Notes under the pieces: generated by a model | What the model was told of the DNA's origin: nothing | Database searches by the model: none | Seen by the model: the letters and a program-made list of their open reading frames with translations, nothing else | From: Aselliscus stoliczkanus | Taxonomy: Eukaryota > Chordata > Mammalia > Chiroptera > Hipposideridae | DNA length: 64,000 bases | Reading direction: 5' to 3' | Assembly: GCA_033961575.1 (NCBI GenBank) | Contig: CM066730.1 | Span: 120,989,523-121,053,522 of the forward strand | Part shown: piece after piece, positions 11,948-24,229 of the stretch | Position numbering within the stretch: position 1 is the stretch's first letter | Layout: every line of letters begins with the position of its first letter | Translations under genes and position numbers: made by a program

Positions 11948-12110
11948 ACTGTATATTTGCAATATATAGTAGTTTAGCATTGCAAACATGAAATATGTTT
12001 ATGTCTTCAGACTATATGTGTGTGTGTGTATATATACTGTATATTTGCAATATATAGTAGTTTAGCATTGCAAACATAAAATATGTTTATGTCTTCAGAC
12101 TATATATGTG

Positions 12111-12123
<13 letters not shown>
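11948..12123. repeat. 88-bp tandem duplication (two copies)
   Basis: Copies at 11948-12035 and 12036-12123 are nearly identical (one clear difference in the core, AACATGAAAT versus AACATAAAAT). Each carries a TG/TA stretch at its end, and the pair runs into the (TG)n array at 12121. Slippage or unequal exchange on the dinucleotide part is a likely origin. Confidence 0.9.

Positions 12124-12162
<39 letters not shown>
12121..12162. repeat. (TG)n microsatellite
   Basis: About 20 perfect TG units continuing the TG/TA-rich end of the tandem duplication. Confidence 0.97.
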
Positions 12163-12165
<3 letters not shown>

Positions 12166-12261
12166 ATATATATTGTAGACTGTCCACACCACACAGATAC
12201 AAAAATGTGTGTGTGTGTCTGTGTATCTGTGATAACTGAATAAAACCCATTGTCCAGTATG

Positions 12262-12350
12262 GACTACATGGTATAGTGGAAAAAAAACTAGGACTGAAGA
12301 ACCCTATGTGTGTTATAATCCTGGTTCTTCTGCTTGCTGGCTGTGACAAA
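12262..12350 (+). repeat. MIR 5' fragment
   Basis: 'gtatagtgg', then 'ataatcctggttcttctgct' and 'tgctggctgtgac', fits the tRNA-like 5' half of MIR. Confidence 0.5.
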
Positions 12351-12892
12351 TGAAGAAAAGAGAGGGGTGCTCGGAGCAGAAAGAACCTCATGAGGAGATT
12401 CAGAGAGCTAAGGAAAGAATGTGCATTACTCAGGAAATGTTAAATTTTCCAGAAGGGCCACACCCTTGATTAGATGAAAGGAAGTGCTTAGATGGATGAA
12501 GCTTGAGCTATAATTGGATATTGGAGACTAGAAGGATTATAAATTTATTTTTCTACATAAATATGAGTACATTCTTTGAAACACTCTAATCTTAAGCAAT
12601 TTATTGACTTTGTTAATTAAGATTTATTCTGTCCTAAGGTTGCCTCTGATCACTTGCACTAATGAGAATATCTCTGAAGTGATCAACCTGAAGATTCATT
12701 AAGGTACACCCAACATTGATGTCTATAGACATTCAAGGGCTTGCAAAGTTTCTCTGGAAAAGACCAGAAAATAACTATTTTAGGTCCATAACATCTCCAC
12801 AGGAACCATTCAAAATCAACTTTGAGTGAAAGCAGAGATAGATGGTGTCAACATCTAAAATTGGTGTGGTTGCCTTTCAATAATATTTTATT

Positions 12893-12917
12893 AAAAACAA
12901 AAACAAAAACAAAACAG
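12893..12917. repeat. (AAAAAC)n simple repeat
   Basis: Short tandem AAAAAC units. Confidence 0.8.
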
Positions 12918-13052
12918 GCTTGAGCTGGGTTTAGACAAAGAGCTATAGTTTACTGACCCCTGATTTTGATAGCCATTCAGTAATAAGATTAACATTTGTA
13001 TTTTCCCAGTGGTAAGCACGAGAAATTATTCCCGGAACTTTATATTTCATTA

Positions 13053-13096
13053 CAAAAAAACAAAAACAAAAACAAAAACAAAAACAAAAACAAAAC
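13053..13096. repeat. (AAAAAC)n simple repeat
   Basis: About seven tandem AAAAAC units after an A run. Confidence 0.92.
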
Positions 13097-13121
13097 TGCT
13101 GAGGTAAGAACAACTGTTGTA

Positions 13122-13252
13122 CTGTCTCTCCACTTTTACAGGTAAGGAAACTAAGTAATAGAGAAATTAAGTAGCTCCTGATAGGTCCTATGAAAAGTGG
13201 CAGAGTCAGCTTTCAGACCTGGAGAGCTTGATTCCAAGTCCCATTTTCCAAC
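13122..13252 (-). repeat. MIR fragment
   Basis: 'cttttacaggtaaggaaact', 'agaaattaagtagctcctga' and 'gtggcagagtcagctttcag' are the reverse-strand MIR core in order. Confidence 0.6.
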
Positions 13253-13311
13253 CAAAATTTTGCAGGACTTCATAAAATATATGTTATTGAATAGTTCTTA
13301 GAATAGAATAC

Positions 13312-13512
13312 AGTCATACCCCATTTAACAACAGGGACACATCCTGAGAAATGCATCATTAGGCAATTTCATCAATGTGCTAACAACATAGAGTAAACTT
13401 ACACAAAACTAGATGGCATGGCCTACTATACACCTAGGATATTATATAAGGTATACCACCATTGTTTAGGCAGCCCCTTCTTGACCAAAATGTTGTTATT
13501 TGGCACATGATA
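13312..13512. repeat. hAT-type DNA transposon remnant
   Basis: Begins CAGTCATACCCCATTTAACA, a diverged hAT-like terminus (CAG...), and continues 'gagaaatgcatcattaggca' and 'atagagtaaacttacacaaa'. The far end 'atgttgttatttggcacatg' resembles the inverted terminus but is decayed. I recognise it as a widespread mammalian MER-type hAT MITE without a secure family name. Confidence 0.6.
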
Positions 13513-14417
13513 TATCATGTATTAGCTGCCTTCAATTCCCTCAAATAGAACTGTAAAATACAGTTGAATTGTACATTGGTAGCCACAGAAATTTCTTTAA
13601 TTTATTTAAATCTCTATGCTCCCCGACAACTCTGCTAATTTTTTTTTCTTCTTTTTTTACTGGGTTAATTCTGTGCTGGATAGCAGATGTTACAACACAT
13701 AAATAAATACAATTTGATGTTCCTGTGGGATATTTTATTTCATTTTTTTTCTAATCAAAAGAAATTTTCATGGAAATGAGTAATATGGCTATTAATCTTT
13801 TCTCTTCTGCTTGAGAGACAACAAATACATCATTTAAAATGGTAGCAAAGAGCATTTCAGTCAATTACAGAATTCACTTAGGAACCTTCCTCACTTAAAA
13901 CATCAGAAGTTTTCAAACAGAGGCAGTGAAGATCATGTCAGATTCAGAAATAATATTCCCCAAGTGTGAGGTTACTCAGCAAATACAGGTGTATTTGGTG
14001 CCACAAATAGTCTTCTTTGTCAATAATGATTTAAAGAAAGCGAATTGGGACAGGTGTATTGAACTTGTGATGAGGACTCACGGAAATGAACTTTGTCATG
14101 GGTATTAAATCCTGTAAACTATAGGCCTTTATCTTTTAATTGATGCCCATACATCATTTCTTGGCTTTCATGATTCATAGGTGGTGGAATTAATTAAAAA
14201 CTGCAATCTAAATGGTTTCTCTAACATAAGAACTCCACTTGGAAGAGTCCATAAATTAGGCAACCAAGAACATACAGAATTTTTGTCAAATTGAAATTTA
14301 TCTAATTTAGTTGTAGATATCTGTTGTATTTACCTAGCTGAAAAAGGATGTTAGCTATACTTACGGTCTTATAAATTGTTATTTCTAAGGAATGATAAAA
14401 CTTCATCTACTACACTG
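13513..14417. other. unique sequence, no gene seen
   Basis: T-rich runs at 13640-13760, otherwise non-repetitive as far as I can tell. A 60-codon open frame (13926-14108) shows no domain and no exon context. Confidence 0.4.
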
Positions 14418-14424
14418 CCACTTT

Positions 14425-16660
14425 TTAAAAAGACTTTTATTAAAAATATGGGTAACATATAATGTTATATTAGTTACAGGAGTACACCATAGTTATTCAA
14501 CATTTATATATCTAGAACGTGATCACCATATGTCCAGCAACCATCTGACACTGGACCATGCTATCACAATATTATTGACTATATATTCCCCAAGGTGTAC
14601 ATTACATCCCCATGACTTAAAATTATCCTCAGTTTTTAAAATTCTGTTTCCTATTTTGCTGTTCTGATTGGGTGTTTTGTGCTACCTTGTCTTCCAAATT
14701 GCTGATTCAATCCTCTACTTCATCTAGTCTGCTGGTGATTCCTTCTAATGCATTCTTTATTGCAGTTGTTGTATTCTTCATTTCTGATTAGTTCTTTTTT
14801 ATGGTTTGTATGTCCTTTTTTATGCTTGCAATCTTTTTGTTGAAGTTTTCACTAATTTTCTTGAGCATCCTTATAACCATTGTTTCAAACTCTGTCTCTG
14901 GTAAGGTTGCTTGCTTCCATTTCATTTAGTTCTTTTTATGGATTTTTCTTCTGTTCTTTCATTTGGGGCATATTTCTTTGCTTCCTCATTTTGGCTTCTT
15001 CTCTATGCTTTTTTTCTATGTATTAGGGAGATCTGCTATGTCTTCCAGTCTTGACTAGGTAGTCTTAAGTAGTAGGTGCCCTGTGAGGCCTAGTGGCACA
15101 ATCTCCCTGGTCACTGGCTTTGGGTGCTCCAGGAGTGAGTGTCCCTTGTGTGGGATGTGTGTGCCCTCCTGTTATAGTTGAGCCTTGATTGTTGTTGGCA
15201 CTCAGTGGGTTGCATTGACCCTCAAGCTGACTGGCTGTGGGATTTAGCCATGTCCACAGCCACAGGGTTTGGCTGCTGTGCGGGAGGCTTTACCCCACTG
15301 GGTGGGATTTGCCCCAGCAGGCTCTGGTGCCTGTTGAGGCCACCCTCTGTGCGTGTCACTTGTGGGGCTAATTGGGCAGTGCTCTGTTGTAGTCTGAAGG
15401 CAGTCTCCAAATATGTTGGATCTGGGGCTTCTTGGGATGGGCTCCAGTGCAGGCTCAAGTCAGCCACTGTTTGGGACTGGCCGGGGGTTACCTGGTAGGA
15501 GCTACAAAGTGGTCCGCAGTTGTTCGCTGCCTGTGTTAAACTTAGTGGCATGTAAGTGAGGCCATGCTGTGAAATGAGGACAGCTGCCACTAGTGACAAG
15601 CCTGGGATAACTCCACAAAAAGCCAGAGCACCTGGAGTCATGCTGCCACCTGCTGGCTCCCTTAAGTTTCAGCCACTGATAAAGCCTCATGTAGTACTTA
15701 AATTGTGTGAGGCAGGGTCTCAGGGAGTAACTAGAGTGGGAAGAGTTGTGATCACCAGGTTAATGTAGGGTCTGGTTTGGTGCCAGTGCTGAGCCCGGAG
15801 CTATTCAGTAGAAGTTCTCAGAGCACACTGAGGCCAATTGCTGCTTGCCTGGGCCCATGGACTCTGAAAGTTTCCCAAGAAAGTGAAATTCAGGAGGGGC
15901 TGGTGCTGGAGGAAAAAGTGCCTCTGGCAGTGCTCGAGGTGGGTGGAGTGGAGTTCCAGCTGAGTCAGCAGGGTAGAGCAGTCTAACTCATCAGGCCAAT
16001 CAGATTCAGATTTGTCTTGTAGGGGTGGCCTCAACACAGGAAATATGGTTTCCACCTGCTGGCTGCACAGGAGCAGGATTCCTCACAGGAAAATTCTGAA
16101 TGTTCTCCAGTCCTCCCCCACCAAGCCACACTCCTTAGTCTGCCCTCAGTATGTCTACAAGGCCCCCTGAGTCACCATCCCTCCGCTGCAGCTCGAGGTG
16201 AGTACCTGCTATCGAATGAGTCTGTGCGTGGGCTGTTTTAAGAGGATGTCTGGGTTTCCCACAGCCTTCCATCCCACACAAATGGGGGTTTGAAATCCCG
16301 ATTGTTTTTCACAGCCAGATGTTGTGTGGTCTCCTCTTCCAGGCACCAGTGCTTTGGACTGGGGATGCTGGTTGCGGGGGCTGGGATCCCTCACTCCTCC
16401 AGGGGCAGCCTCCACAGCCAAGATATCCCTCCTGATTCTCAACCACCACAGGGAGGATTGGGGCCCATTCAGCGTCTCTTCCCCCCTACCAGTCTTGACT
16501 TGGCTTTTCCTTTATATTTTTAGTTATAGGATTTCTGCTAAGCTAGACTTCATATGGTTCTCCAGGTTGATTATTTTATAATTTACTTTTTAATTTTATT
16601 GTGCTCATGAAAGGATGCAGGCACAGTGTTTATCTACTCCACCATCTTGGATCTCTCCCT
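14425..16660 (-). mobile_element. L1 LINE, antisense, internally deleted (3' end joined to 5' region)
   Basis: Left part (14425-14625): antisense L1 3' UTR ('ataatgttatattagttaca', 'cacaatattattgactatat', 'attacatccccatgac'). From about 14650 the sequence is antisense L1 5' sequence: 'ttgttgaagttttcactaat' and 'accattgtttcaaactctgt', then the GC-richer 5' UTR at about 15100-16640. It ends with 'accatcttggatctctccct', which on the minus strand is the start of the element. Most of ORF1/ORF2 is missing. CCACTTTTT occurs just outside both ends (about 14418 and 16667) and may be the target duplication. Open frames at 15178-16581 are chance readings of the 5' UTR; no L1 protein domain is seen in them. 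Confidence 0.75.
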
Positions 16661-17030
16661 AGAGTTCCACTTTTTTTTCTACCCCCCATAAAAGTCCATC
16701 TTAGTCCATCAGAAGTGTCACAACAGCAGAGAGGTATATTAAATATTCAACTCATTATCTTGTTCATGGTTAAAAAAAATTAAAAAAAGGAGAACTTTTT
16801 CCTAACATTATAAACCCATTCCCTTACAATGTTTAGAAAATGCCCATCACTACATGTTACACATATACTCATTTTTCCACATTGTATCCATTCTTAAAGC
16901 TGATACCACTTTCAGCTATGATGCAGAACTATGAACAAATGTGCATCTAACAAAATATTTGACTATTTTAGAGTTTATACCCAGCTTTTAGTGTGTGAAT
17001 GTTGTCTTGTAGCTATACAAACTCTTGCAT
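16661..17030. other. unique sequence, no gene seen
   Basis: No repeat or gene recognised between the L1 and the AAAG microsatellite. Confidence 0.4.
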
Positions 17031-17031
17031 T

Positions 17032-17041
17032 AAAAAAAAAA

Positions 17042-17089
<48 letters not shown>
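17032..17089. repeat. (AAAG)n microsatellite
   Basis: A poly(A) start followed by about 12 AAAG units; the Lys-rich open frames over it are artefacts. Confidence 0.96.
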
Positions 17090-17784
17090 CCAAAGTATAT
17101 TATTTGCAGTCATGCATTATTAAAATTATATATTCAGGAAAGAAAATTGTATTTTATATGTATTTAAATAGAATTCCAAAAACTTGATGAAATTGTTCTT
17201 TACTTAAACCTGAGACCACAGACTTACGTTTTCTGTCTGTGTGATTGCCAAATGAATTTATTCTGATCAACATTGTAATGATACTAAACAAATACATGAT
17301 GATGATTACTTAAAATGTACCTTTTTGTGTAATAGCACTAATTATGAGCCACCCTTTACAATGAGTAGATAATTGCTATTAATTTTTTTTGCATTCACTG
17401 AAGTTACATTAATCACGATGAGCTCATCTGACTTTAATGTGAATTTCTTTTGTGATACCATAGGAATTCCATCATAATTTAATAGTAAATAATGTCCACT
17501 GATTAGGAAGCACCATGAACTTCCCTCATAGAATGTGAATGCCTTCGTAACTCTCCCAAATGTGAATTGCAGTCCCTCAATTCTGGTAATTAGAAGTGTT
17601 TATTAAAATACATATAAGAAAACTTTGGGAAAGGACTTATATCAAGCTAAACAATTAAGTTTTCAAGAAAAAGATGATTAAAATGTTGCATATTAGTTAT
17701 GTGGTGATGATGCTAAAAGAGGGTAGTTGGCCCAATAGTTTGAAGGCAAGTTTGCCGGTAGGACGACCAAGACTGAGATGTCAA
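17090..17784. other. unique AT-rich sequence, no gene seen
   Basis: No repeat family recognised. 17330-17480 contains several TAAT cores and is a weak candidate for conserved non-coding DNA. Confidence 0.35.
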
Positions 17785-17985
17785 GGCACAGATTTCCAGT
17801 GTCAGTTGGTATCTATATGATTTTGGCAGTTGACAAACTCTATATGCATTCAATTTCTCACCTCTAAAATAAAGATAAGTTCTGTGCCCACATTATAGGA
17901 GTTTTGAGAGAATTGTGGATACAAAAGCATTAAGCACGATGCCTGGGACTTTGTGCTTAATGAAAGTTAACTTAATGCTAATCAA
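17785..17985 (+). repeat. MIR fragment
   Basis: 'tatatgattttggcagttga', 'attcaatttctcacctctaa', 'gagttttgagagaattg' and 'taagcacgatgcctggg' follow the MIR order. Confidence 0.6.
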
Positions 17986-19979
17986 GAATAAACTTCAAGT
18001 ACCTGAATCTATGGAATCTGTTTGAAATATCTGTGATGATTTTAAAGTTTTTTGTTTTTGTAGAGCTATGAAATAAGCCAGCTTTATTCCATTCAATTTT
18101 TTATTTTGTTTTACTGTTAAAGATTGAGATTTCCCCACAAATGGTAAACATTTTGCTCTGCAGTAGGTCAAACTGGGTTATTATGACAGCCACATGCTGC
18201 ATATCTCCACATTCTCTATTACAATGTTTCCTCTATCCGTCAATCTGCTACTCATATCAATGAGCTATTCTAAGTGTTATTTTTTTTCCTTTTTCATCTA
18301 TCTTACCTTGTTTCAATTTCCTTGAGTTAATCAGAGAAATGCTGCCTCCCCTAAGTGCCTTGTTTAAAGTATCTTGTTATGTCAAGCTAAGTAATGTCAT
18401 TTATAACAGAGGAAGAGCATTGTTTGTCTAAGGAAAGCAAAATATCCCTTTGCAAGCTGACAGGTATTCCTGTTTGCTGACTGGCTGAATTTAAATTGCC
18501 TTGATTGGCACACACCTCCTGGACTGAGCCTTCTTTCTGCAGTTGGTGCTGCTTCTGACAACACTGTGCATATGTATGCCATTAAATAATGCCACTGCAC
18601 TTTATTTATGTTTCCTTTAGCTGTGTATATATTTTTAAGCTTATAAAGTTTCTTTTTTCCTAGAACCCAATCTAAAATGTGACACAGTCTTTGGAGAAAG
18701 TAATGCCTAATGAGTCCTTTGTCTGTTTTTTGTTTTCTATTAGAGGAAATTGTTGTATCACATGACATCATGATCATTCATCCTCCAGAATTCACAGGTA
18801 TATTTGGAAATTTAGAGAAAAGTTCACTTAAAATCAGGAAAGACTTGTGTGTTTTTTTTCTTTCTCTTCAATTATATGATCTACAGTGAGATTTTTTTTT
18901 TTTCTTCATTTTGCGCTCTGGTAGCATAATCTATTCCATTGCTTTAGCCTCCCATGAAGTCACTCAAAGTCCATTGCTTTAGCCTCCCATAAAGTCACTT
19001 AAAGTTACTGTAGAAACAAAGCAAATCTTATGTCAGAATGGAGAATACAACATAAAATAAGAGTTAATGAAAATACATCTTAGAAACAGGAAGTAAGATT
19101 AGAGGTGACATATTATTATCAGCCACAAGGGATTCCTCAGGCGGCCAGGAAAACACACACAGGTCTGCTGGTTTTGTATTCACACCAGACTTCCATCTAC
19201 TAATGAATTCACAAATAATTGACACCTTAGGGCTCTAAAGAGTACATGATTTAGGGTTGGATAGTTATAAACACTACTATAGGAGGGCAACTTACAGTTT
19301 GCATAACTTGTTGCCTGAAAAAAAAGCCCAGAGTAAAATAAACTCATGAATTCTTTGGGCTTTCAAGTGCAATTAAAAATAAATAAATAAAAAGATTTCT
19401 AAGAACTCTTAGCTTTAACCTATAGTACATAAACCATATCACCATTCAATTATCAGAATCTGATCACCTACTTACTATATAAGCATATAAATCGTTTTAT
19501 ATGACTTGCCATCTGATATAATCACATCAGCTCTATTTGCTCAGAACAGAGGCTCTTGATGTCTTAGAGTGATGACTCAACCACTAAGTAGAAACAAAGA
19601 GATAAATTACAAATGTGGAGACATAGCAACTAACACACTTGATTGATTAGTTGATGAGGATAAATAAAAGATGGTTTTAAATAGTTGTGGGGCAAGCATT
19701 CGTGAAATAAAGGTCAGAGATTTCTGACTTCAAAGTTTTAAAGTGCTTTTTATCTAGATAAATTAGTGAAGTGGCATTTGAGTTCATTCAATTTAACGGT
19801 TATTTCAAGATTGTGGGAAACTATTAAGTGACTGTTACTAAGAAAGATTTTATACTAGCCCATGATTGTTTTGTGTTTGTTTGTTTGTTTTCATTCTAAG
19901 TCCCTCCCATAATATTGGAATATTCATCTAATAGACTAAATTTATCATTTCGAACATGATAGGCCATGTTTTTGTTGTC
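17986..19979. other. unique sequence with a small tandem duplication, no gene seen
   Basis: Contains the 35-bp duplication listed separately. 18395-18620 looks non-repetitive and less degenerate; it could be conserved non-coding DNA, but no exon features are seen. Confidence 0.35.
18936..19005. repeat. 35-bp tandem duplication
   Basis: CCATTGCTTTAGCCTCCCAT begins both units (18936 and 18971). The two 35-bp copies differ at two positions (GAAGT/AAAGT and ACTCA/ACTTA). Confidence 0.93.
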
Positions 19980-20132
19980 TGTAATACAAGCTAACTAAAA
20001 TGTAAGCTTCCTACAAGATAAGCTTCAGAGGGGGTAAATATGCCTCTTCGTTTTTGATTTTTGATATATACTGAGAGTTAGAACAATGCCTGGGATATAT
20101 CAAGGGCTCAATAAATATATATTGATTGAATG
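19980..20132 (+). repeat. L2 LINE 3' end
   Basis: 'aatgtaagcttcctacaaga', 'gagttagaacaatgcctggg' and 'ggctcaataaatatatattg' match the L2 3' terminus. Confidence 0.6.
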
Positions 20133-20314
20133 AAAATTTGTCTCAAATATATTATGTGGTATATATCTTTCCTCCATCTGAGACTAGTAGCTTGAGCATT
20201 GATCTCCTTGTAAATAAAAAGAGTTATCTGGTTCTTCTAAGGATGGGGTGTCAAAGAAAGTTTGCTTTCATTTTCTGTGTCTGTAGAGATTGGGCAAAGT
20301 TACTCTGTATTGTG

Positions 20315-20515
20315 AATAAGTTAAACCCATGGGGCTTTGTAGCCAAATTGTTGGCTTTGACTAGCTGTGTTACCAAGGTCATACAAACTTTCTCCGTGCT
20401 TCCCTTGCCATATCAGGAAAATGATTTAATGAGTACCTAACTGATAAGATGTATTTAAAATGTGTGAAAGATAACTTACATGTAATGCGCATTCAATAAA
20501 GCATAGTCAATCTTA
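20315..20515 (+). repeat. MIR fragment
   Basis: 'tgactagctgtgttaccaag', 'ccatatcaggaaaatgattt' and 'atgtaatgcgcattcaataa' follow the MIR order. The 104-codon open frame at 20126-20440 lies over L2/MIR sequence and is not a gene. Confidence 0.55.
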
Positions 20516-20534
20516 TTATTGCTGGAACCCTAGA

Positions 20535-20643
20535 CCACTGCTTTTTTAGAATACAGACCTTGCCTTTTTTATTTCTGTGTTACTAGAAAACAAGACAGTG
20601 TCTGATACATAGATGTTCATAAAGTATATTTGTACTGACTGAT
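20535..20643 (+). repeat. L2-like 3' end
   Basis: 'acagaccttgcc', 'aacaagacagtgtctgatac' and 'ttcataaagtatatttgtac' resemble a diverged L2 3' end. Confidence 0.4.
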
Positions 20644-20644
20644 G

Positions 20645-20674
20645 AAGGAAGGAAGGAAGGAAGGAAGGAAGGAA
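20645..20674. repeat. (GGAA)n microsatellite
   Basis: About seven GGAA units. Confidence 0.95.
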
Positions 20675-23600
20675 TGCCTCCATATATAAGTATGTGGCTT
20701 CTATATACACAGATCATACTTTTTCTGCACGGGTGCATACACTAGATTACATGCTGTGAAAATAATTATTATACAAACTAAAAATTTAAAGTAAAAAAAA
20801 ATTTCTTATTTTCGCCTTAATTTGTGAATGCCAAAAATTTACATGAGTTATATTTGTGTATCTATACTAGTATACTGAAACATTTTCTCATAAATGTCTT
20901 TTAGGGTTTGTAATTTCATTAAAAAAATAACATTATAAAGAAAAAATAAAAATTCTAAAAACAAAAATGACTTGATGAAAACAGAACAGTTTCTTAGAGG
21001 GATTTGGTAAAGAGAGTCCTTGCTTTTGTTACTATTTATAGTTGACATCAGAAAGTACTACTGGAAATTATATATGCTAATACAAAGAAAAAAATCCTTA
21101 AGAAGAATAACCCCTTATTATTCAGGATATCCTGTCTCAATGAAACTTAAGTGTTTGGCATAATGTACCTAAAGTTTACGTCACTTACTATACAATTACA
21201 AAATCTATAGAACTCCTTTCTATATTAAATATTTATGTATATTTAAAATTCTTAGATAGTGTAAAAGTGAACTTTGAACAATAATTATCTCTACTTTATT
21301 CATCACAGAATTTATTTCTGTATATAGACATACTACTGCAGTCCTCTGCTCTACCAACTGAGCTATTGAAGGCCTCACTTATTTCTCTAAATTGAAAGTC
21401 ACAAGTTTATGTAGCAATAAGTTTAGGTCATCCACAAAGCTATTGTTATTTTATAATGAAGAATCATGTAATTTCTTTGGGGAGCAATATTTTTAAAATG
21501 TTGATGCACTTCAAGTCACAGAAAATGTCAAATGCTTTCATAATTATGAGAGGCAGATTCATGTTCAACAAAAACTTTCAGGATTTCAATCTTTATAGTG
21601 GCAAAACTAAGATTTGATGACTTTTTTTCTGCCCTTTGTTATTACCTTCTCATCACCTGTGACATTTTGAAATACCTTTTCTATGATCACAAGCATGTAT
21701 ATATTATTTCTGAATAATTCTTTTTTATACTCAATAAAGAAAATACAATGACCTAATTCAATACAAAGAAAATAATACAGTTTCAATTATATTCAGAATC
21801 TTATTATTTTTGGTGTATCATTTTATAGTCTATTAAAATAAAATATGAAATCTTGGGGTATGTATTAAAATTCTGATAAAAAAATGTAGAAACCTCTTGC
21901 ACATTTTTTTTTCAAATTATAAAATCCAATGACTTTTTAAAAAATTCAAGTGATGATGTAATTGTAGGGAAAATTAAATAATTGGTGTTATTCTTACAGG
22001 TTTAGTAAATGCTTTCTGTTGACAGATAGATTTTAGGTGCAACACACAGAAGAATTTTAGATACTGAATAGTTTTCTGTGTTTTCCTTTTTCTTTTTTTT
22101 TTCAGCAAAGCTTCCTAACTTATAGTTTCAGCCTTATAGTGAGTTCATGTTTTGGCTCATGCATTGTCATTTAATTATTGTAAGCTTTTGATTTCCTCTT
22201 TTCTTTTTAATTTCCTATGAAAAATAATCCATGTTCATATATGTTACATTGGACACAATTCAAATAAGTAAAATGTCTGCCTCCAAAGCAATGAATGCAC
22301 TATATCATTTAGGTTTTTGTTATTGTTGCTTATTTTAATTTTGGGATAGGCTTGCTAGTTCGTTCTTCCGTAATGTTATTAAAGTGATTACCAAAAGATT
22401 AATGCATGTCATTTAACTATCATATTCTCAGACGTTTTACTTAAAGCCATAATTAACATTTCTGACTTAAAAAGATTTTCTTGTCAAAATCACTTATAAA
22501 TAAATATTTTACATTAAAAAACACACACTCTTCAAAAATTGCATGAAGTTGTATTCATGTATTCCAAGTTCTTAAGATCTGATGATTGTCCTAGCTAAAA
22601 ATAGTGTAGTCATTATGGTATTCATTTTAGAGCTGATGGATGCCAGGATCTGTATATGAAATGTAAAATAATTGATAACATGAAGAGAAAGAGCACAGTC
22701 TCCTACAGAGATTAAGTGTCTTTAACACCAGGACTAGCTTGTCTTGTCTGCATTGGGAATAATAGATTCTTCCAATCTAGCATGACATTCCGATGACAGT
22801 CTTTATCTTCCATTGTCAGTTAAAATATGGGGAAGAAGTTTCCTTGAAATTTCCCCAAAGTACCAGACATAATGCAATTCCCAGTTGTGCACTTGTTTGC
22901 AAGGCAGAACCAGAATCAGCCAGAATACTAAACTACTTGGTTATACAAGAGTGAACAGAGAATTTCACAAATGGGAATTCACCCACTGGGTTCTTCGAAC
23001 CACATCCCCTAAACTATTATCTAACATTTGGACATTGAAGCTTTCCCATCTTTAAAAAAAGAAATATTCTTAATGTTTCATTTTAATATTATTCTTGTCT
23101 AGTGTTTAAGAAACAATTTAAAGTACTGTAACCACAAGGGGTTTATTGAATACATTTTGAGGAACAGCTGGTAAAATTTTCAGACTCTGAACACATATGC
23201 ACATTTTAAACTTTATTCTTTTGACAATATATTAAGAACATCTGATTTCAAAAAATTACAGTAGCTGTCATAAAAACATTTAAATCTTTTACAAACATTT
23301 TATTTGAAATAAAATTGAGTCAATAAAATAAGATAATATTGTTTACATTTACTCATCTTTATTCAAAGTATTTATAATTACATTTGCTTAATTAAGGAAC
23401 TAATTTTGTAACGGTTTATGTACACAGCATAAGCTAAAACATAATAACAAATTCAATGAAAGGTGAATGTCATATATGAAAGACCTATGACCATAAATAT
23501 ATATATAAGCAATAAGTACTACTTCTGAATTGTTATAAATGAAAATAAATTCATTTAAAAATCACATGGGTTTTGCTAGAAGTAGCTAGAAAATATTCCA

Positions 23601-24229
23601 AGATAATGCAGGGAATGTGACTTACTTGATTCTTCATTATCGTTACTCTTTTTCTTTCAAATTAAAATGGATATACACGGAGCGTATTACATTAATAGAA
23701 CTAAAAAAAATGGGTTGTATTATATATTTTTTCAAAAATAGGAAAAAAATGGACTATTTAATTAACAATATTCTCACTGTAGTGTTATTGCGTTCTTAGG
23801 TCCATACAAATATTAGATAAAATTCCAACTATATCTATTTATTTTGACCTTTGTTATATTCCTACATTTGTTTACTAATGATAGGTAAAGATCAGATCAT
23901 GGATATCATGGAATACCAAAGTTCTTTTTCTGAATTTATCTCTGTTTCTCAAACAGGTAACATCACTTCTGCCCCGTGTGTACCCTCCACAATTTTCATG
24001 TTGCCCTCCTACTTGAAATTCTTGATTACTTCCTCTCCACATAACATGATGTATCCTGAAAGATATGTGCACATTTTTCTCACTCATCTATCCATCCATC
24101 CATTCTTTCAGTCAACAAACCTCCTTAGAATATGTACTCAGTGACAGGAGCTTGTGAACAAGACATAAATCTTTCCATTGGGGAAAGACTCCTCAATGGT
24201 TTAGAACTTGCCCTGAGACATGTAAGGTG
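20675..24229. other. long unique AT-rich stretch, no gene seen
   Basis: Apart from the tRNA-Tyr-like piece at 21336-21372 I see no gene and no repeat I can name. Open frames of 60-97 codons (for example 23851-24144) have no domain and no conserved context. Confidence 0.4.
21336..21372 (-). pseudogene. tRNA-Tyr 5'-half pseudogene
   Basis: Read on the minus strand, the 37 nt start CCTTCAATAGCTCAGTTGG and continue TAGAGCAGAGGACTGCAG. They match the 5' half of nuclear tRNA-Tyr: acceptor strand, D-arm with box A, anticodon stem and loop. The match stops right after the anticodon, which reads GCA instead of GTA. No 3' half, box B or CCA follows, so it cannot make a tRNA. It fits a retroposed tRNA half better than a decayed tRNA gene, since the retained half is nearly intact. 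Confidence 0.75.

Noticed and set aside
15178..16581. Overlapping open frames of 60-139 codons on both strands
   Set aside because: They lie in the GC-richer antisense L1 5' region; translations show no domain and compete on both strands.
16931..17187. Lys-rich open frames
   Set aside because: Produced by the (AAAG)n array at 17032-17089.
21336..21372. Functional tRNA-Tyr gene
   Set aside because: The 3' half, T-arm/box B and terminator are missing and the anticodon is changed.
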